From a virus: DNA of 64,000 nucleotides. The stretch is taken from IMG/VR virus record IMGVR_UViG_3300032326_001134, positions 51,111 to 115,110 of that record, one strand, 5' to 3'. Each line of letters starts with the position of its first letter. Positions within the stretch are counted from its first letter, which is position 1. Of the stretch, positions 26,127 to 35,708 are shown piece by piece. Both the position numbers and the translations under genes were made by a program. The notes under the pieces were generated by a model that saw only the letters and a list, made by a program, of their open reading frames with translations, did not search any database and was not told the origin of the DNA.

Positions 26127-27813
26127 TATATTTCCAATTGGAGGATCTTATACAGAACTAACATTTATTACAAATTTAGTAATAAAACCTCTGTCAGACA
26201 CGTCAGTAGAAATAAATGTAGATACCTACAACTGGTCCATTACACCAACATCATATAATATTTATATACAAAAAAAGATATTTTCGTTAGGGTCTTGGAT
26301 TAATGACCCGTTGTCGTCAGAGGTAATAGTAAGCAAAACAGTAGATCCATTTGTGATTAACAATTTAATTGCTGGGGCAACATATGACTTTCAGGTAGTA
26401 CCATATTCAAATTCAAATATGGGATACGGCGTACAGCAATTAAACTACACAATGCCAAAAACTGGAGGCTCTATGCAAACAGTATCTTCAAAGTTTGCAA
26501 AATCTTACATAGCACTTTCTGTTACAGAGCAACAATACTTAGCAAAAAAATATTCAATAGCCCACAGAGAGTTTCCAGCAATTGTTGTTCCATCAATAAA
26601 AACTGTTTCTAGAACTAATGGAAATGAATATAATGTTGGATACTTTTCTTACGGAACAAGTTTGGTATTAGACAATATGGTTGACAATCCAAAACAAATG
26701 GGAGGGCTCGGCTTCTTTGTCGATAATCTTGGTCAAACTGGATATTACATTATTATTGAATCCACATCCTCGTCATCAGCCCTAGATAAAAAATCTGTTA
26801 GAATTGTAAAGTTTATTGGAAACAAAGTAAAGCCACTAAAAGAAATTGGTACAAGAACAGAATCCATGGTGGACGGAATCTATGGTGGAAGAATTTATAA
26901 TATTGACGTTAAGGTAAAAATACAAAATAGAATTGTAAACATTGATGCATATGTTAATGGATATAAGATAAGCTATCAAGATTCAACTGTAAGAAAAAGC
27001 GGGGCAGTTGCATTGCCAGAAACATCCATACTTCCACCAACAAATAGGGTAGCAATACTATGTGGAAGAGGAGAAGTAGCATTTGACTATGTATACGGAA
27101 ATGAATTAAAAGATTACCAGTACGCAGACGCTGCATTTGATTTAAATTTCTATCAGGGGCAGTTTGGAAATGACTTAATAAATACATCATTTGGAGATCT
27201 TTCATATATGGCAAATTACTCAGAGGACGAGATATCTTCTGGGAACAAAAAATTAACTGCTCTGGATGAGTTTGGAACTGTGGTGAGAGAGATATTAAAG
27301 GTTGATATTAAATACGACTCAAGGCCATCGTACCCTATTAAATGGGGTACAGGAATAAATAAATATGCAAATATTATTGGACAAAAGGTATCTAATTTTG
27401 GAGCCCAAGCTTTCATATTAAATAACACATCAACAACCATACCAGTTTCAAATGGCCTAGAGGCAAGCTTGTACCTATATGGAAACACTCTTGGAAGCTC
27501 TGGAGACTTAGAATATAAAACAGATGGGCTAAATGATTACACCACCGTAGAGCCCATTATTTTCCAGTCAACATGGCTTCAAAATGAGGCAGATGTAAAG
27601 AGTTTAGCAAACTGGATAAAAAGCAATGTTGTTAATAAGGGAAAATTAGTTACCATGAGTATATTTGGTAACCCATTGATTTCAGTAGGAGATATTGTTA
27701 GTATTAAATATACATATTATGGTTTGGCTGGAACCGAAAGCTTTATTGTTACAAATGTAACCCACTCTTATTCTGAAGGATTGGAGACAGAAATTACCTG
27801 TAGAACTTTATAG
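26119..27813 (+). CDS. Tail tip protein: Fn3, concanavalin-like domain and hub C-terminus
   Basis: The 564 aa protein starts within the upstream stop. Residues 10-115 look like a fibronectin III domain (PTSYNIYIQKK, GATYDFQVVPYSNSN). A concanavalin-like region covers about 145-330 (GGLGFFVDNLGQTGYYIIIE, NIDVKVKIQNRIVNIDAYVN). The C-terminus (VTMSIFGNPLISVGDIVSIK, then THSYSEGLETEITCR) is the usual end of phage hub proteins. Together with the preceding gene it looks like a hub split into two polypeptides. A role in adsorption is likely. Confidence 0.7.
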   Translation: MRDIFPIGGSYTELTFITNLVIKPLSDTSVEINVDTYNWSITPTSYNIYIQKKIFSLGSWINDPLSSEVIVSKTVDPFVINNLIAGATYDFQVVPYSNSNMGYGVQQLNYTMPKTGGSMQTVSSKFAKSYIALSVTEQQYLAKKYSIAHREFPAIVVPSIKTVSRTNGNEYNVGYFSYGTSLVLDNMVDNPKQMGGLGFFVDNLGQTGYYIIIESTSSSSALDKKSVRIVKFIGNKVKPLKEIGTRTESMVDGIYGGRIYNIDVKVKIQNRIVNIDAYVNGYKISYQDSTVRKSGAVALPETSILPPTNRVAILCGRGEVAFDYVYGNELKDYQYADAAFDLNFYQGQFGNDLINTSFGDLSYMANYSEDEISSGNKKLTALDEFGTVVREILKVDIKYDSRPSYPIKWGTGINKYANIIGQKVSNFGAQAFILNNTSTTIPVSNGLEASLYLYGNTLGSSGDLEYKTDGLNDYTTVEPIIFQSTWLQNEADVKSLANWIKSNVVNKGKLVTMSIFGNPLISVGDIVSIKYTYYGLAGTESFIVTNVTHSYSEGLETEITCRTL

Positions 27814-27818
27814 TTAAA

Positions 27819-27833
27819 TGGTATAATAAAAAT
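27819..27833 (+). promoter_or_regulatory. Extended -10 promoter for a leaderless mRNA
   Basis: TGGTATAAT (27819-27827) is six bases before the ATG at 27834. It is the second copy of the arrangement at 6423-6438, and again there is no Shine-Dalgarno. Confidence 0.65.
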
Positions 27834-28631
27834 ATGGCTAAATCAAAAAGAATAGATGTCAAAGATCTAACAAGAGGAGCTATAATTGCTCTCCCAATGG
27901 ATCACCCAGATGCAATACATTTGCACCCAAATGATTATATTGCAATTAAAGCTGGGTCTATCGACTATTCAAGATATTTAAACTCAAATTTATATGCTAC
28001 TGGAGGAGGATCAAATCTTTCCGAGCCAGCTAAAGAGCTAGAGCCAGATGTCCCAGTAGTTGGAGAATCGTTAGACATTCCATCATTGAGCGATATTGAA
28101 AGCATAGTTTATGAGCCGTACTACGACCCAGTACTAAAGGCTCAAAAGGTAAAAGCATTAATTAAAATTAGAAACTCCAGCGATAACCCAGCTAACATTG
28201 CTGGAATAGATTCAAGAATTTTTAATCAAACATCACAGGTCCAGGTTATATCAAATCAAAATTTGTCTTCTATTAGTTTTGTAGAGCCAACGCCAACAAA
28301 GCCTACTGTTGTGTTTAAAAGAGATGGAAGTGCAGTATCGTGGGGATGGAACAATACTTCTGGATTTGGGACATACTCATCTGTTTCGTACGAGTGGATT
28401 GTTAGCACCACAGACTCACCAACTGCTCCTGCTTTAAGTAGCGGTACAATTACATATCCATCTTCTGGAAACTATAAAATTGGAACTAGTAATTATATGA
28501 GACAATATAGAGTTAGCTCAAGAAATGGAGATACCGCATCTTCTTCTTCACCTAGGTGGCTAAGAGTAAGAACGGTGGTAGTTGGTGTAAACGGACAAAC
28601 ATACAGGTCTGCGTACTCAACACCAATTTAA
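27834..28631 (+). CDS. Minor tail protein with Fn3-like C-terminal domain
   Basis: The 265 aa protein has a basic N-terminus (MAKSKRIDVKDLTRGAII), a Pro/Glu-rich linker around 70-85 and a beta-rich C-terminal domain (VSWGWNNTSGFGTYSSVSYE, YRVSSRNGDTASSSSPRWLR) resembling fibronectin III. It is the first gene after its own leaderless promoter and leads a run of tail fibre genes. The role is inferred from neighbours and domain type; the N-terminal 60 residues may be the attachment part. Confidence 0.6.
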   Translation: MAKSKRIDVKDLTRGAIIALPMDHPDAIHLHPNDYIAIKAGSIDYSRYLNSNLYATGGGSNLSEPAKELEPDVPVVGESLDIPSLSDIESIVYEPYYDPVLKAQKVKALIKIRNSSDNPANIAGIDSRIFNQTSQVQVISNQNLSSISFVEPTPTKPTVVFKRDGSAVSWGWNNTSGFGTYSSVSYEWIVSTTDSPTAPALSSGTITYPSSGNYKIGTSNYMRQYRVSSRNGDTASSSSPRWLRVRTVVVGVNGQTYRSAYSTPI

Positions 28632-28642
28632 TAGGAGACAAA

Positions 28643-29713
28643 ATGATAACAAAATTTGGAAAAAGGTTTTTAACAAATCAAATAGCTGGAAACGTGCCTA
28701 ATTTAAATAAAGACATTGCTATTGGAGTAGACTACTCCGCAGAATCAGAGGATAACACCAGACTTGGATTTGAGTTTTATAGAGTCCCAGTTTTATTTGG
28801 AACAACTGATATACAAACAGAGGATGACTCCACAACCTACTCAGTTATATTTAAAACAACAATTCCTCAAGATGTTGAAGGAATAATCAATGAAATTGGG
28901 CTATATCCATCCACAAGATCTTCTATCAATAACTTTGACAGTAAGTTTATAACAGATTTTGAGTCGTATTTAGACTGGACAGACACAGATGGATTTAAGC
29001 CAGACTACCTTACATCTATTTCAAGAATAGGAAATACATTATTGCTTATGCAATCATTAGAGGGAAACTCAAATGAATACATATACAATATTGAAAATTT
29101 AGATTTATCTGGATACAGTGTTAACGACAGTCTTAAATTAGCCTATTACAAACAAGATGAAAATCTAAATTCAATTAAAATTAAATTTTACCACACAGAC
29201 GATAGCTGGTTTTTAAAAACAATTACACCAGAATCTGGCACGGGTCATAAAATTACAGCCGACATACCCATGTCAGAAGTATTTAATGGAGCTACCTCAC
29301 CAGGACCAGACAAATCAAATATAAATAAAATAGGAATTATAATTGAACCAATAGAGTCTGAAATATCTTATGTTGGATTTGATGGATTAAGAATTAATGA
29401 CGAAGATACATTTGATCCAATTTTTGGATTAATTAGCAGGTCATTAGTAATTACAAATACTGCAATATCTGGAACCTCTGAAGAAAACACCATAGTTGTA
29501 GATTCCGTAAGCAATTTGTTTGTTGGACAACCAGTGTCTGGAACTGGGGTAGCAGCAGGTTCGGAGATAACCAACATATCTGGATATACAGTAACTCTTT
29601 CAAAAAATAATATAGCAACAGTTTCTGGTTCTGGTAACTTCTATGGAATACAAAAATTAGCTGGAAGACCACTAGATCTTGAATATAGATTAGATTTGGA
29701 ATGGAATATATAA
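28643..29713 (+). CDS. Tail fibre/baseplate-attached protein
   Basis: ATG 28643 follows an AGGAGA site and gives 356 aa; a frame from 28556 lies in the upstream gene and is rejected. The N-terminal 90 residues (ITKFGKRFLTNQIAGNVPNL then NKDIAIGVD, TRLGFEFYRVPVLF, EGIINEIGLYPST) match a pattern I know from attachment domains of phage fibre proteins. The middle resembles a carbohydrate-binding sandwich, and residues 280-335 a short beta repeat (SGTSEENTIVVDSVSNLFVG). It probably links to or forms a side fibre. Confidence 0.65.
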   Translation: MITKFGKRFLTNQIAGNVPNLNKDIAIGVDYSAESEDNTRLGFEFYRVPVLFGTTDIQTEDDSTTYSVIFKTTIPQDVEGIINEIGLYPSTRSSINNFDSKFITDFESYLDWTDTDGFKPDYLTSISRIGNTLLLMQSLEGNSNEYIYNIENLDLSGYSVNDSLKLAYYKQDENLNSIKIKFYHTDDSWFLKTITPESGTGHKITADIPMSEVFNGATSPGPDKSNINKIGIIIEPIESEISYVGFDGLRINDEDTFDPIFGLISRSLVITNTAISGTSEENTIVVDSVSNLFVGQPVSGTGVAAGSEITNISGYTVTLSKNNIATVSGSGNFYGIQKLAGRPLDLEYRLDLEWNI

Positions 29714-31771
29714 ATGGCTTATCAGGATCTGTTAATAGATAATTCCGTTGCTGTAGAGGGCGGAAACTATTTCATTATAACCGTAACAGATCTAAATATA
29801 AATGAAACATATCCAATTCAGTTTAGATATAAATATCAAGACGGAACTTTTGGGTTATGGTCCGCATCTAGATTATTAGTTACACCAGGAGAAACTTTAC
29901 CAGGAAGCCCAAGTTTATCTGTAACTGATGTCGTCGGCGATGATGGATTTATTAAAATTACCTGGAATGGTAATGATAAATCTGGTAGGCCAATAACAAA
30001 CATAGACAGAATAGATATTTTTATTGATGGCGCACCATTTGATGGAACAAAAGCAGCGGGAAGTTTTAAAACAGCTGGGACACAAACCATAGCTGCACCA
30101 GCAGGACAATATGCAGTAGCGTTATACGCTATTTCAAGTTATGGAAGCAAGTCAGCAGTTAGCGATGCACAAGATGTTATAGTTACAAAATCTGGACAAT
30201 CAATTTTAAATCCAGAAGATCCTTACGCTCCAACAGTTACATCTGGCCTGGCTTCTGTAATAGTTGGATGGAACGGAAAGAAGTCAGATGGGGATGGCGG
30301 ATTTGAAGACTTTACTTCTGGAAGCTTTGCTGGAGCAAAAGTATTTATTGGCGAATCCCCAGATTTTATTCCAAGTGATAATAATTGGGTGCACACATTA
30401 AATTTTGCTAATGGTTATAATGAAGTTTCAATAGGTGTCGGAACAATAATAAATAAATCTTTAGGATTAACTTTAGGATACAACACCCCATACTATGTAA
30501 AAATTGACACGATAAACGCAAACAAGGTAGCAAACGGTCAGCCTATATCTGCTGAAGGAAACCCAATTACTGTAGCAAAACTGCCAGCTAGTGAAATTAC
30601 AACAGGATTTTTAGAAGCAGATGCTTATATTAAAGCTGGAGCAAGCAGTGGGGCAAGGGTTGAAATTTCTGGGTCAGCTAGCCCATTTGTAATTTATGGA
30701 ACAGATGGAACGACAAAGCTTCTTGAGTTTATTGGAGGATCTACAGGAACATTAGCAATAAATGGATCTGGAACATTTACTGGAAATTTAGCTATCGGAT
30801 CTGGAAATGAAATATTTAAAGCAGATCCTTCAGTAGGAATATGGCTTGGAAATGCAAATTTTGCAAGTTCAACATTTAGTGTAAGTAGAAGCGGATATCT
30901 TAAAGCCACAGTTGGAGAAATTGCTGGATGGACAATTGCTAGCACATATTTACAAAATGCAACAGGGACCATTAAGCTAAACGGTGGATACGACCCTGCT
31001 TTATTCATTGGAAGTGCATCTGGCGCACACATAAGATTGGCACCAGACTCTATAGCCCATTATAATGGGGGATCTGCAACTGGTAAATTTACATTAAATA
31101 CTTCCACTGGAAATTTAACAATGAATGGTGGAACGTTAACAAATGGTGAAGTTAATTCATCAACAATAACTGGTACAACAATTAACGTAAGTGGAAGACA
31201 AATTGGAACTGGAACTAATATTGATTACTCAGAGTCCTCAGATACTTCTACAAAAATTAATTTTACTGAAGCAAATTACAGCATAATTCCAGGTTACGAT
31301 ACTCTGTCAGAAGAAGTTTCTACAGGATATTATGATCCTATTAATGAAACTTGGGTAAGCGGAGTTACAACTACTACAAATACGGTAAGGACTCTTAAAA
31401 TTACAGACTCAATTGAAAAGGGTGGAGTCCCATCATCTGGATATTATTCTGAATTATGGTTGCAAACTGGAACTTCTTCTGGCGACGCAACAATATACGG
31501 AAACTATCCTGGAGGATATATAAGCTTTGAAGTTAGATCAAATAGTACCGAAAGGGCTTTTTATATAAATGGTTACGGCGAGAACTGGACAAATAGACAT
31601 GAGACAACAAGCTTCTCAGATCAGCCAGCAGTTCTACAGGCAGACGCAAATGGAAAAATAACTAGAGGAAGAGCCTTTTTTTCTTCAGGTGCTAGCTCTG
31701 CAACAATTTTAGGTGTGAACTGGCAAAATGTTGGACAAAATGGCGATATTGTATTTAGTACAAATAACTAG
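29714..31771 (+). CDS. Tail fibre protein with Fn3 domains and beta-helical stalk
   Basis: The 685 aa protein starts directly after the upstream stop. Residues 5-160 hold fibronectin-III-like domains (ETYPIQFRYKYQDGTFGLWS, GQYAVALYAISSYGSKSAVS); 165-300 another; 300-520 form a repetitive Gly/Thr/Ser-rich stalk (VGIWLGNANFASSTFSVSRS, GEIAGWTIASTYL, NLTMNGGTLTNGEVN) as in trimeric fibres; the last 160 residues are a globular tip. Such proteins reach the host surface. It is followed by another adhesin-like gene with AGGGAGA as its ribosome binding site. Confidence 0.75.
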   Translation: MAYQDLLIDNSVAVEGGNYFIITVTDLNINETYPIQFRYKYQDGTFGLWSASRLLVTPGETLPGSPSLSVTDVVGDDGFIKITWNGNDKSGRPITNIDRIDIFIDGAPFDGTKAAGSFKTAGTQTIAAPAGQYAVALYAISSYGSKSAVSDAQDVIVTKSGQSILNPEDPYAPTVTSGLASVIVGWNGKKSDGDGGFEDFTSGSFAGAKVFIGESPDFIPSDNNWVHTLNFANGYNEVSIGVGTIINKSLGLTLGYNTPYYVKIDTINANKVANGQPISAEGNPITVAKLPASEITTGFLEADAYIKAGASSGARVEISGSASPFVIYGTDGTTKLLEFIGGSTGTLAINGSGTFTGNLAIGSGNEIFKADPSVGIWLGNANFASSTFSVSRSGYLKATVGEIAGWTIASTYLQNATGTIKLNGGYDPALFIGSASGAHIRLAPDSIAHYNGGSATGKFTLNTSTGNLTMNGGTLTNGEVNSSTITGTTINVSGRQIGTGTNIDYSESSDTSTKINFTEANYSIIPGYDTLSEEVSTGYYDPINETWVSGVTTTTNTVRTLKITDSIEKGGVPSSGYYSELWLQTGTSSGDATIYGNYPGGYISFEVRSNSTERAFYINGYGENWTNRHETTSFSDQPAVLQADANGKITRGRAFFSSGASSATILGVNWQNVGQNGDIVFSTNN

Positions 31772-31780
31772 GGAGACAAA

Positions 31781-34159
31781 ATGCCAGTAGCATTTGTAAA
31801 AAGATCTGTCGATGGAGTTTCTAAATGGGTACAGATTAAAAAAATGTATTTAAAAAAGAATGGAAGCTGGACAGCCCTTGCTACTGCATATCTAAAAAAG
31901 AATGGAGCTTGGAGTAAAATTTTTGCAGGATCTGGTCCTTCTTTAAATTCATCTCCTGTGATAACCCCACGATTAGGTGGAAAACTTTTTGACACCTATG
32001 ACTCAACAAATGGAAGCTGGGACAATGCAACTACATATACAAGACAGTGGAGCAGGTCAGACAATGAAACTGGACCATTTGAAAATATTACAAATGCAAC
32101 TTCTACTTCATATAAAACAGTTTCTGGCGATGATGACAAATGGATTACTGTAACAGTAAGGGCATCTGATGGAACTAATTTTAACGAAGCTGCTGCAAAA
32201 GCAGTAAAGATAACAAAATATAAACCAGTTGCGTTAACCCTACCAGCAATTAGTGGTACATTGACAGAAGATTCAACAGTAACAGCCTTAACGACACTTG
32301 GAACATATTGGAAAAATACCACAGATAATACAGGAGACACAGCACCAGATGATTTTACTTATAGGTGGTACTGGGGAGATACCACTGGAGATGATCTTGG
32401 ATATAGTTCTACATACACTATTCAAAGCACAGACGTTGGTCATACACTAAGGGTATCTGTAACTGCTACAAATACAGGTGGAGAAACAACATCAACTAGC
32501 AATGAGACATCCACAATCGGTCAGCCAATAGGAATATCGGATGTTGATTTTGAGGATGAAAACGGAGATAGTGGATTTAACAACAGAGACAATCTAGTAA
32601 CAGCCACATATTTAACATTAAAATTTAAAGTTTCTGGAGTAAATACTTCTACAACGTTTAGAGTAAGATACAGGGTATTAAATAATCAAACTGGAGCTTA
32701 CTGGAGTCCAGAGAGTGAGACAGCAACAACAGCATCTGCAGCATGGCTTGTGTACGAATCAGATTACTATAATGTTGGAAACATAAGCAATGTTACAATA
32801 TCTGGGGGAGATGCTTTTATATCAGATACATTTGTGATACCAGAGATATTTAATGGATCAACATTTAGTGGTGGTATTGCAAGATGGACCTGGGAGTATG
32901 ATATAAGTGCAGTAATAGGTGGAAATAGATATTACTGGGTTCCTGGAGATACAGTTTCAAGAAGCTTTACATATGACTGGTGGGATATTGATCCAACAAC
33001 TAATCCAACGATAAGCCCTACATCAGCAACCAGGACCACATCGACTTCAGTTACATTTAGTGGAACACTCGCAAGCTACCCAGCATCACTTAATGCATAT
33101 ACACGTGCTTATAAAATGGTTTATGGTGACGGTACAGATAGCGGATGGTTTTATCCAAACTATGGTGCCTCAAATACAACATACAGTTTTACAAAAACAT
33201 ATTCAACTGAAGGAACATACTATCCATATATAACTGCAATACCATACTATGCAGCAGCTTCTTCAACTATAACTGTATTCGATCCAAAAACAAGAACACT
33301 TTCTTTTGATGCAAACGGTGGAACAGGGGCCCCAGCTTCACAAACTGGAACAGATAATGGATCGGGCGCAGTAATTACTATTACCGCTACAAAACCTACA
33401 AGAACTGGGTATACATTTAGTAAGTGGAACACAAATTCTTCTGGAATTGGCACAGACTATAATCCATCTGGATCAATAACTCTGACATCAAATGTTACAT
33501 TATATGCAGTGTGGACAGAAAATACAGCTGTTCTTTATACTGTTACATTTAGCAGCAATGGCGCTGGTGGAAGTCCATCGGTAGCTTCTGTCAAGCAAAC
33601 ATCGGAAGGTGGCACAGTTACATTGGCATCAAAAGGAACACTGGCATCTTCTGGCAATATTTTTGGGGGTTGGAGAACTGAGTCTTCTGGTGGAACCGTT
33701 TATGGATTTGGAGCTACTTTTACTCCTACTGAAAATATAACTCTATATGCTTACTATGGAGCAATCCCTACTTGTGCAGCACCCGCATGGACTCTTGCAA
33801 ATAACTTTAGAAGATCAAACACTGACAGTCAAATAATATGGTTTACGGATTTTCCTACACCATCTGGTGCCTATACAGCAATTGAAAGCATGCAATTTCA
33901 AATAAGTACAACTGCAAGTACTTCGGGTATATTAATAGGAGATTCACCAATTGCCACCAGAGCGTATCCTGGAGCATTTACTTATCCATACTCTGGAGCA
34001 GGAACAGTTTGGGGATTTAAATGCGGTAGAGACAGATCCTCAGTTGGTCAAGTTGCTGACGTTGCGTTTAATACAGCAAATAGATTTGCTAGAGCTAGAG
34101 TTAGAATGACAGGAATAGACGGACTTAGCTATCCAGGAACATACACGGGTTGGGTATAA
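31781..34159 (+). CDS. Tail adhesin with InlB-type (Listeria-Bacteroides) repeats
   Basis: The 792 aa protein begins with two short repeated strands (IKKMYLKKNGSWTALATAYL, KKNGAWSKIF). Ig/PKD-like beta domains follow to about residue 505. Residues 505-665 hold two InlB B-type repeats: TLSFDANGGTGAPA to VTLYAVWTEN, and YTVTFSSNGAGGSPS to ITLYAYYG. These repeats are common in bacterial surface adhesins and in fibre proteins of phages from Gram-positive hosts. There is no signal peptide, so it is a virion protein. The last 125 residues form a separate tip domain. Confidence 0.78.
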   Translation: MPVAFVKRSVDGVSKWVQIKKMYLKKNGSWTALATAYLKKNGAWSKIFAGSGPSLNSSPVITPRLGGKLFDTYDSTNGSWDNATTYTRQWSRSDNETGPFENITNATSTSYKTVSGDDDKWITVTVRASDGTNFNEAAAKAVKITKYKPVALTLPAISGTLTEDSTVTALTTLGTYWKNTTDNTGDTAPDDFTYRWYWGDTTGDDLGYSSTYTIQSTDVGHTLRVSVTATNTGGETTSTSNETSTIGQPIGISDVDFEDENGDSGFNNRDNLVTATYLTLKFKVSGVNTSTTFRVRYRVLNNQTGAYWSPESETATTASAAWLVYESDYYNVGNISNVTISGGDAFISDTFVIPEIFNGSTFSGGIARWTWEYDISAVIGGNRYYWVPGDTVSRSFTYDWWDIDPTTNPTISPTSATRTTSTSVTFSGTLASYPASLNAYTRAYKMVYGDGTDSGWFYPNYGASNTTYSFTKTYSTEGTYYPYITAIPYYAAASSTITVFDPKTRTLSFDANGGTGAPASQTGTDNGSGAVITITATKPTRTGYTFSKWNTNSSGIGTDYNPSGSITLTSNVTLYAVWTENTAVLYTVTFSSNGAGGSPSVASVKQTSEGGTVTLASKGTLASSGNIFGGWRTESSGGTVYGFGATFTPTENITLYAYYGAIPTCAAPAWTLANNFRRSNTDSQIIWFTDFPTPSGAYTAIESMQFQISTTASTSGILIGDSPIATRAYPGAFTYPYSGAGTVWGFKCGRDRSSVGQVADVAFNTANRFARARVRMTGIDGLSYPGTYTGWV

Positions 34160-34320
34160 TGGATAACGATAAAGAAAACAAGATATACTATATTTCATGT
34201 AGGATTAAATCCCTAAATGGAAAAATTAATTTAATTGAAACTGATGAAGCGTCTGGGGAGTCTTTAGAAGACCTACAGGCACAAATACAAGCATTGACTA
34301 ATTTGATTGAAATGCTATAA
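34159..34320 (+). CDS. 53 aa coiled-coil protein downstream of the adhesin
   Basis: The ATG overlaps the stop of the adhesin gene as TAATG, giving tight coupling. The product (MDNDKENKIYYISCRIKSLN to LIEMLX-like end) has a short basic strand pair and an acidic helix (SLEDLQAQIQALTNLIEML). The stop codon TAA is part of the next TATAAT box. The frame is too short for most gene finders but its overlap, codon use and coiled-coil pattern support it. Function unknown; small helical proteins next to fibre genes may be chaperones or tip proteins. Confidence 0.6.
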   Translation: MDNDKENKIYYISCRIKSLNGKINLIETDEASGESLEDLQAQIQALTNLIEML

Positions 34321-34321
34321 T
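34313..34321 (+). promoter_or_regulatory. Extended -10 promoter overlapping a stop codon
   Basis: TGCTATAAT at 34313-34321 contains the stop TAA (34318-34320) of the preceding small gene. The next ATG at 34338 has a strong AAAGGAGG ribosome binding site. Confidence 0.6.
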
Positions 34322-34337
34322 ATGAAAGGAGGACAAA

Positions 34338-34571
34338 ATGACTATTAATTTAACAAAAGAAGAAAAGACTCAAATCATATCTTCGCATATTAAAAATCTA
34401 AATTATACAAAATACAATTTAGAACTTGATATTATTCAAGAAAATGCTAGAGTTACTCCATCTTTAAGTGCAATAAATAATTCTAATTCACAAATGGATG
34501 AAGTAAATAATCAGATATTAGCTCTTGAAGCAGAGCTAACAGCAGTTAATTCCACAACAGAAGAGGCGTAA
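34338..34571 (+). CDS. Small helical coiled-coil protein, 77 aa
   Basis: The start has an AAAGGAGG site seven bases upstream. The protein is helical throughout: SSHIKNLNYTKYNLELDIIQ, then QMDEVNNQILALEAELTAVN as a coiled coil. There is no membrane segment, so it is not a holin. Together with the 53 aa protein before and the 59 aa protein after it forms a set of three small coiled-coil proteins between the adhesin and the glycosyltransferase. The set looks like a local assembly-chaperone or fibre-tip group, which is a guess. Confidence 0.7.
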   Translation: MTINLTKEEKTQIISSHIKNLNYTKYNLELDIIQENARVTPSLSAINNSNSQMDEVNNQILALEAELTAVNSTTEEA

Positions 34572-34572
34572 A

Positions 34573-34752
34573 TTGGACAAAACACAACTAGTAATAACAG
34601 CACTACAACAGCGCATAGGAGAACTTGTATCTAATTATGAAACTCAGATTGCAGTATTACGTGCAGAAATTACTCAACTTATTGATGAAAAGCAGGAGCA
34701 TGGAAAAGCTATTCAAGAGTACTCAGACTCACTTAGTAACCTCTCTATCTAA
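34573..34752 (+). CDS. Small coiled-coil protein, 59 aa
   Basis: The frame begins with TTG one base after the upstream stop and encodes a single long helix (LVITALQQRIGELVSNYETQ, IAVLRAEITQLIDEKQEHGK). The heptad-like spacing of Leu/Ile indicates a coiled coil. The start codon and lack of a strong ribosome binding site (GAAGAGGCG is weak) lower confidence, yet the phase and unbroken frame match its two small neighbours. No function can be assigned. Confidence 0.55.
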   Translation: MDKTQLVITALQQRIGELVSNYETQIAVLRAEITQLIDEKQEHGKAIQEYSDSLSNLSI

Positions 34753-34796
34753 CCCTACTTCAGTAATTACGTTTAAGTCTAATAAGGCAAACTAAA

Positions 34797-35708
34797 TTGC
34801 CTAGTATTTTTGTACAGATATCATCATTTCAAGATTATGAGCTACCACTCACAATACTAGACTGTATTGAAAAATCTTCAGGAAGTAACGAGATACACTT
34901 TGGTGTATTTAACTGCTACTTTAAAGATGATAAAATTAATCTCCCAGATGTTCCTAATATTAAATTTGAAGAGGCTGTAGCGCCAGACAAAATTGGAGTG
35001 GGAATAGGAAGATTTATAGCAAACTCTTTTTATGATGGAGAAGACTACTATTTACAGATTGATTCTCATACAAGATTTGTTAAGGACTGGGACAGTAATT
35101 TTATTTCAGACTATCTATATTACAAAAATGCCAACCTTAATCCAATTCTAACGACCTACCCAGGAGTATATCTTTATGGAGATAACGGCATTGAGTATTT
35201 AGAAAATAATAGTACTCCGTATATAGGATTTTCAAATACAGACTGGGCACAAATGGAATTTTTTAAAAATAAAATATTGCCACAGGTAGCTATGACTAAT
35301 AAAGAAAATAATATATTTACAAAAGGTGTATCTGGTGGACAGATATTTGGATCAGGAGATTTGCATAAAATTGAACCAAATAAAAAAATACTTCATTGGG
35401 GAGAAGAGACCTTGTACTCTATTAGATTTTATACTCATGGATACGATCTATTGATTCCTAGGTCAAATAACCTATATCATCTATACTATAATATAGATAG
35501 CGAAGAACTAAGTAAAAGAAAATTGCCTATAAAGTATTTTAAAGAAGAGACTAGCAGTCTACTAACAGAATCAATGTCAGAGCTATCAAGAATAATTGAC
35601 AACAATGTTATAGGATATCAGGCTCTAGGAACAAAAAGAACCTTGTCAGATTACGAAAAATATGCTAAAGTAAACTTTAAAGTAGGAGTAATAGAAGGAG
35701 AAGAATGA
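34797..35708 (+). CDS. GT60-like glycosyltransferase (GlcNAc-transferase family)
   Basis: The 303 aa protein matches the GlcNAc (Skp1 GnT1/GT60) family pattern: N-terminal FVQISSFQDYELPLTILDCI, then GGIG-like ARF region IGVGIGRFIANSFYDGEDYY, the metal/donor motif YYLQIDSHTRFVKDWD around residues 83-98, and later FTKGVSGGQIFGSG and HWGEETLYSIRFYTHGYDLL. Members transfer a sugar from a nucleotide sugar to protein hydroxyls. In the tail operon the natural target would be a virion protein, perhaps a fibre. The start is TTG after a weak AAGG. A degenerate relative is at 3700-4518. Confidence 0.78.
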   Translation: MPSIFVQISSFQDYELPLTILDCIEKSSGSNEIHFGVFNCYFKDDKINLPDVPNIKFEEAVAPDKIGVGIGRFIANSFYDGEDYYLQIDSHTRFVKDWDSNFISDYLYYKNANLNPILTTYPGVYLYGDNGIEYLENNSTPYIGFSNTDWAQMEFFKNKILPQVAMTNKENNIFTKGVSGGQIFGSGDLHKIEPNKKILHWGEETLYSIRFYTHGYDLLIPRSNNLYHLYYNIDSEELSKRKLPIKYFKEETSSLLTESMSELSRIIDNNVIGYQALGTKRTLSDYEKYAKVNFKVGVIEGEE

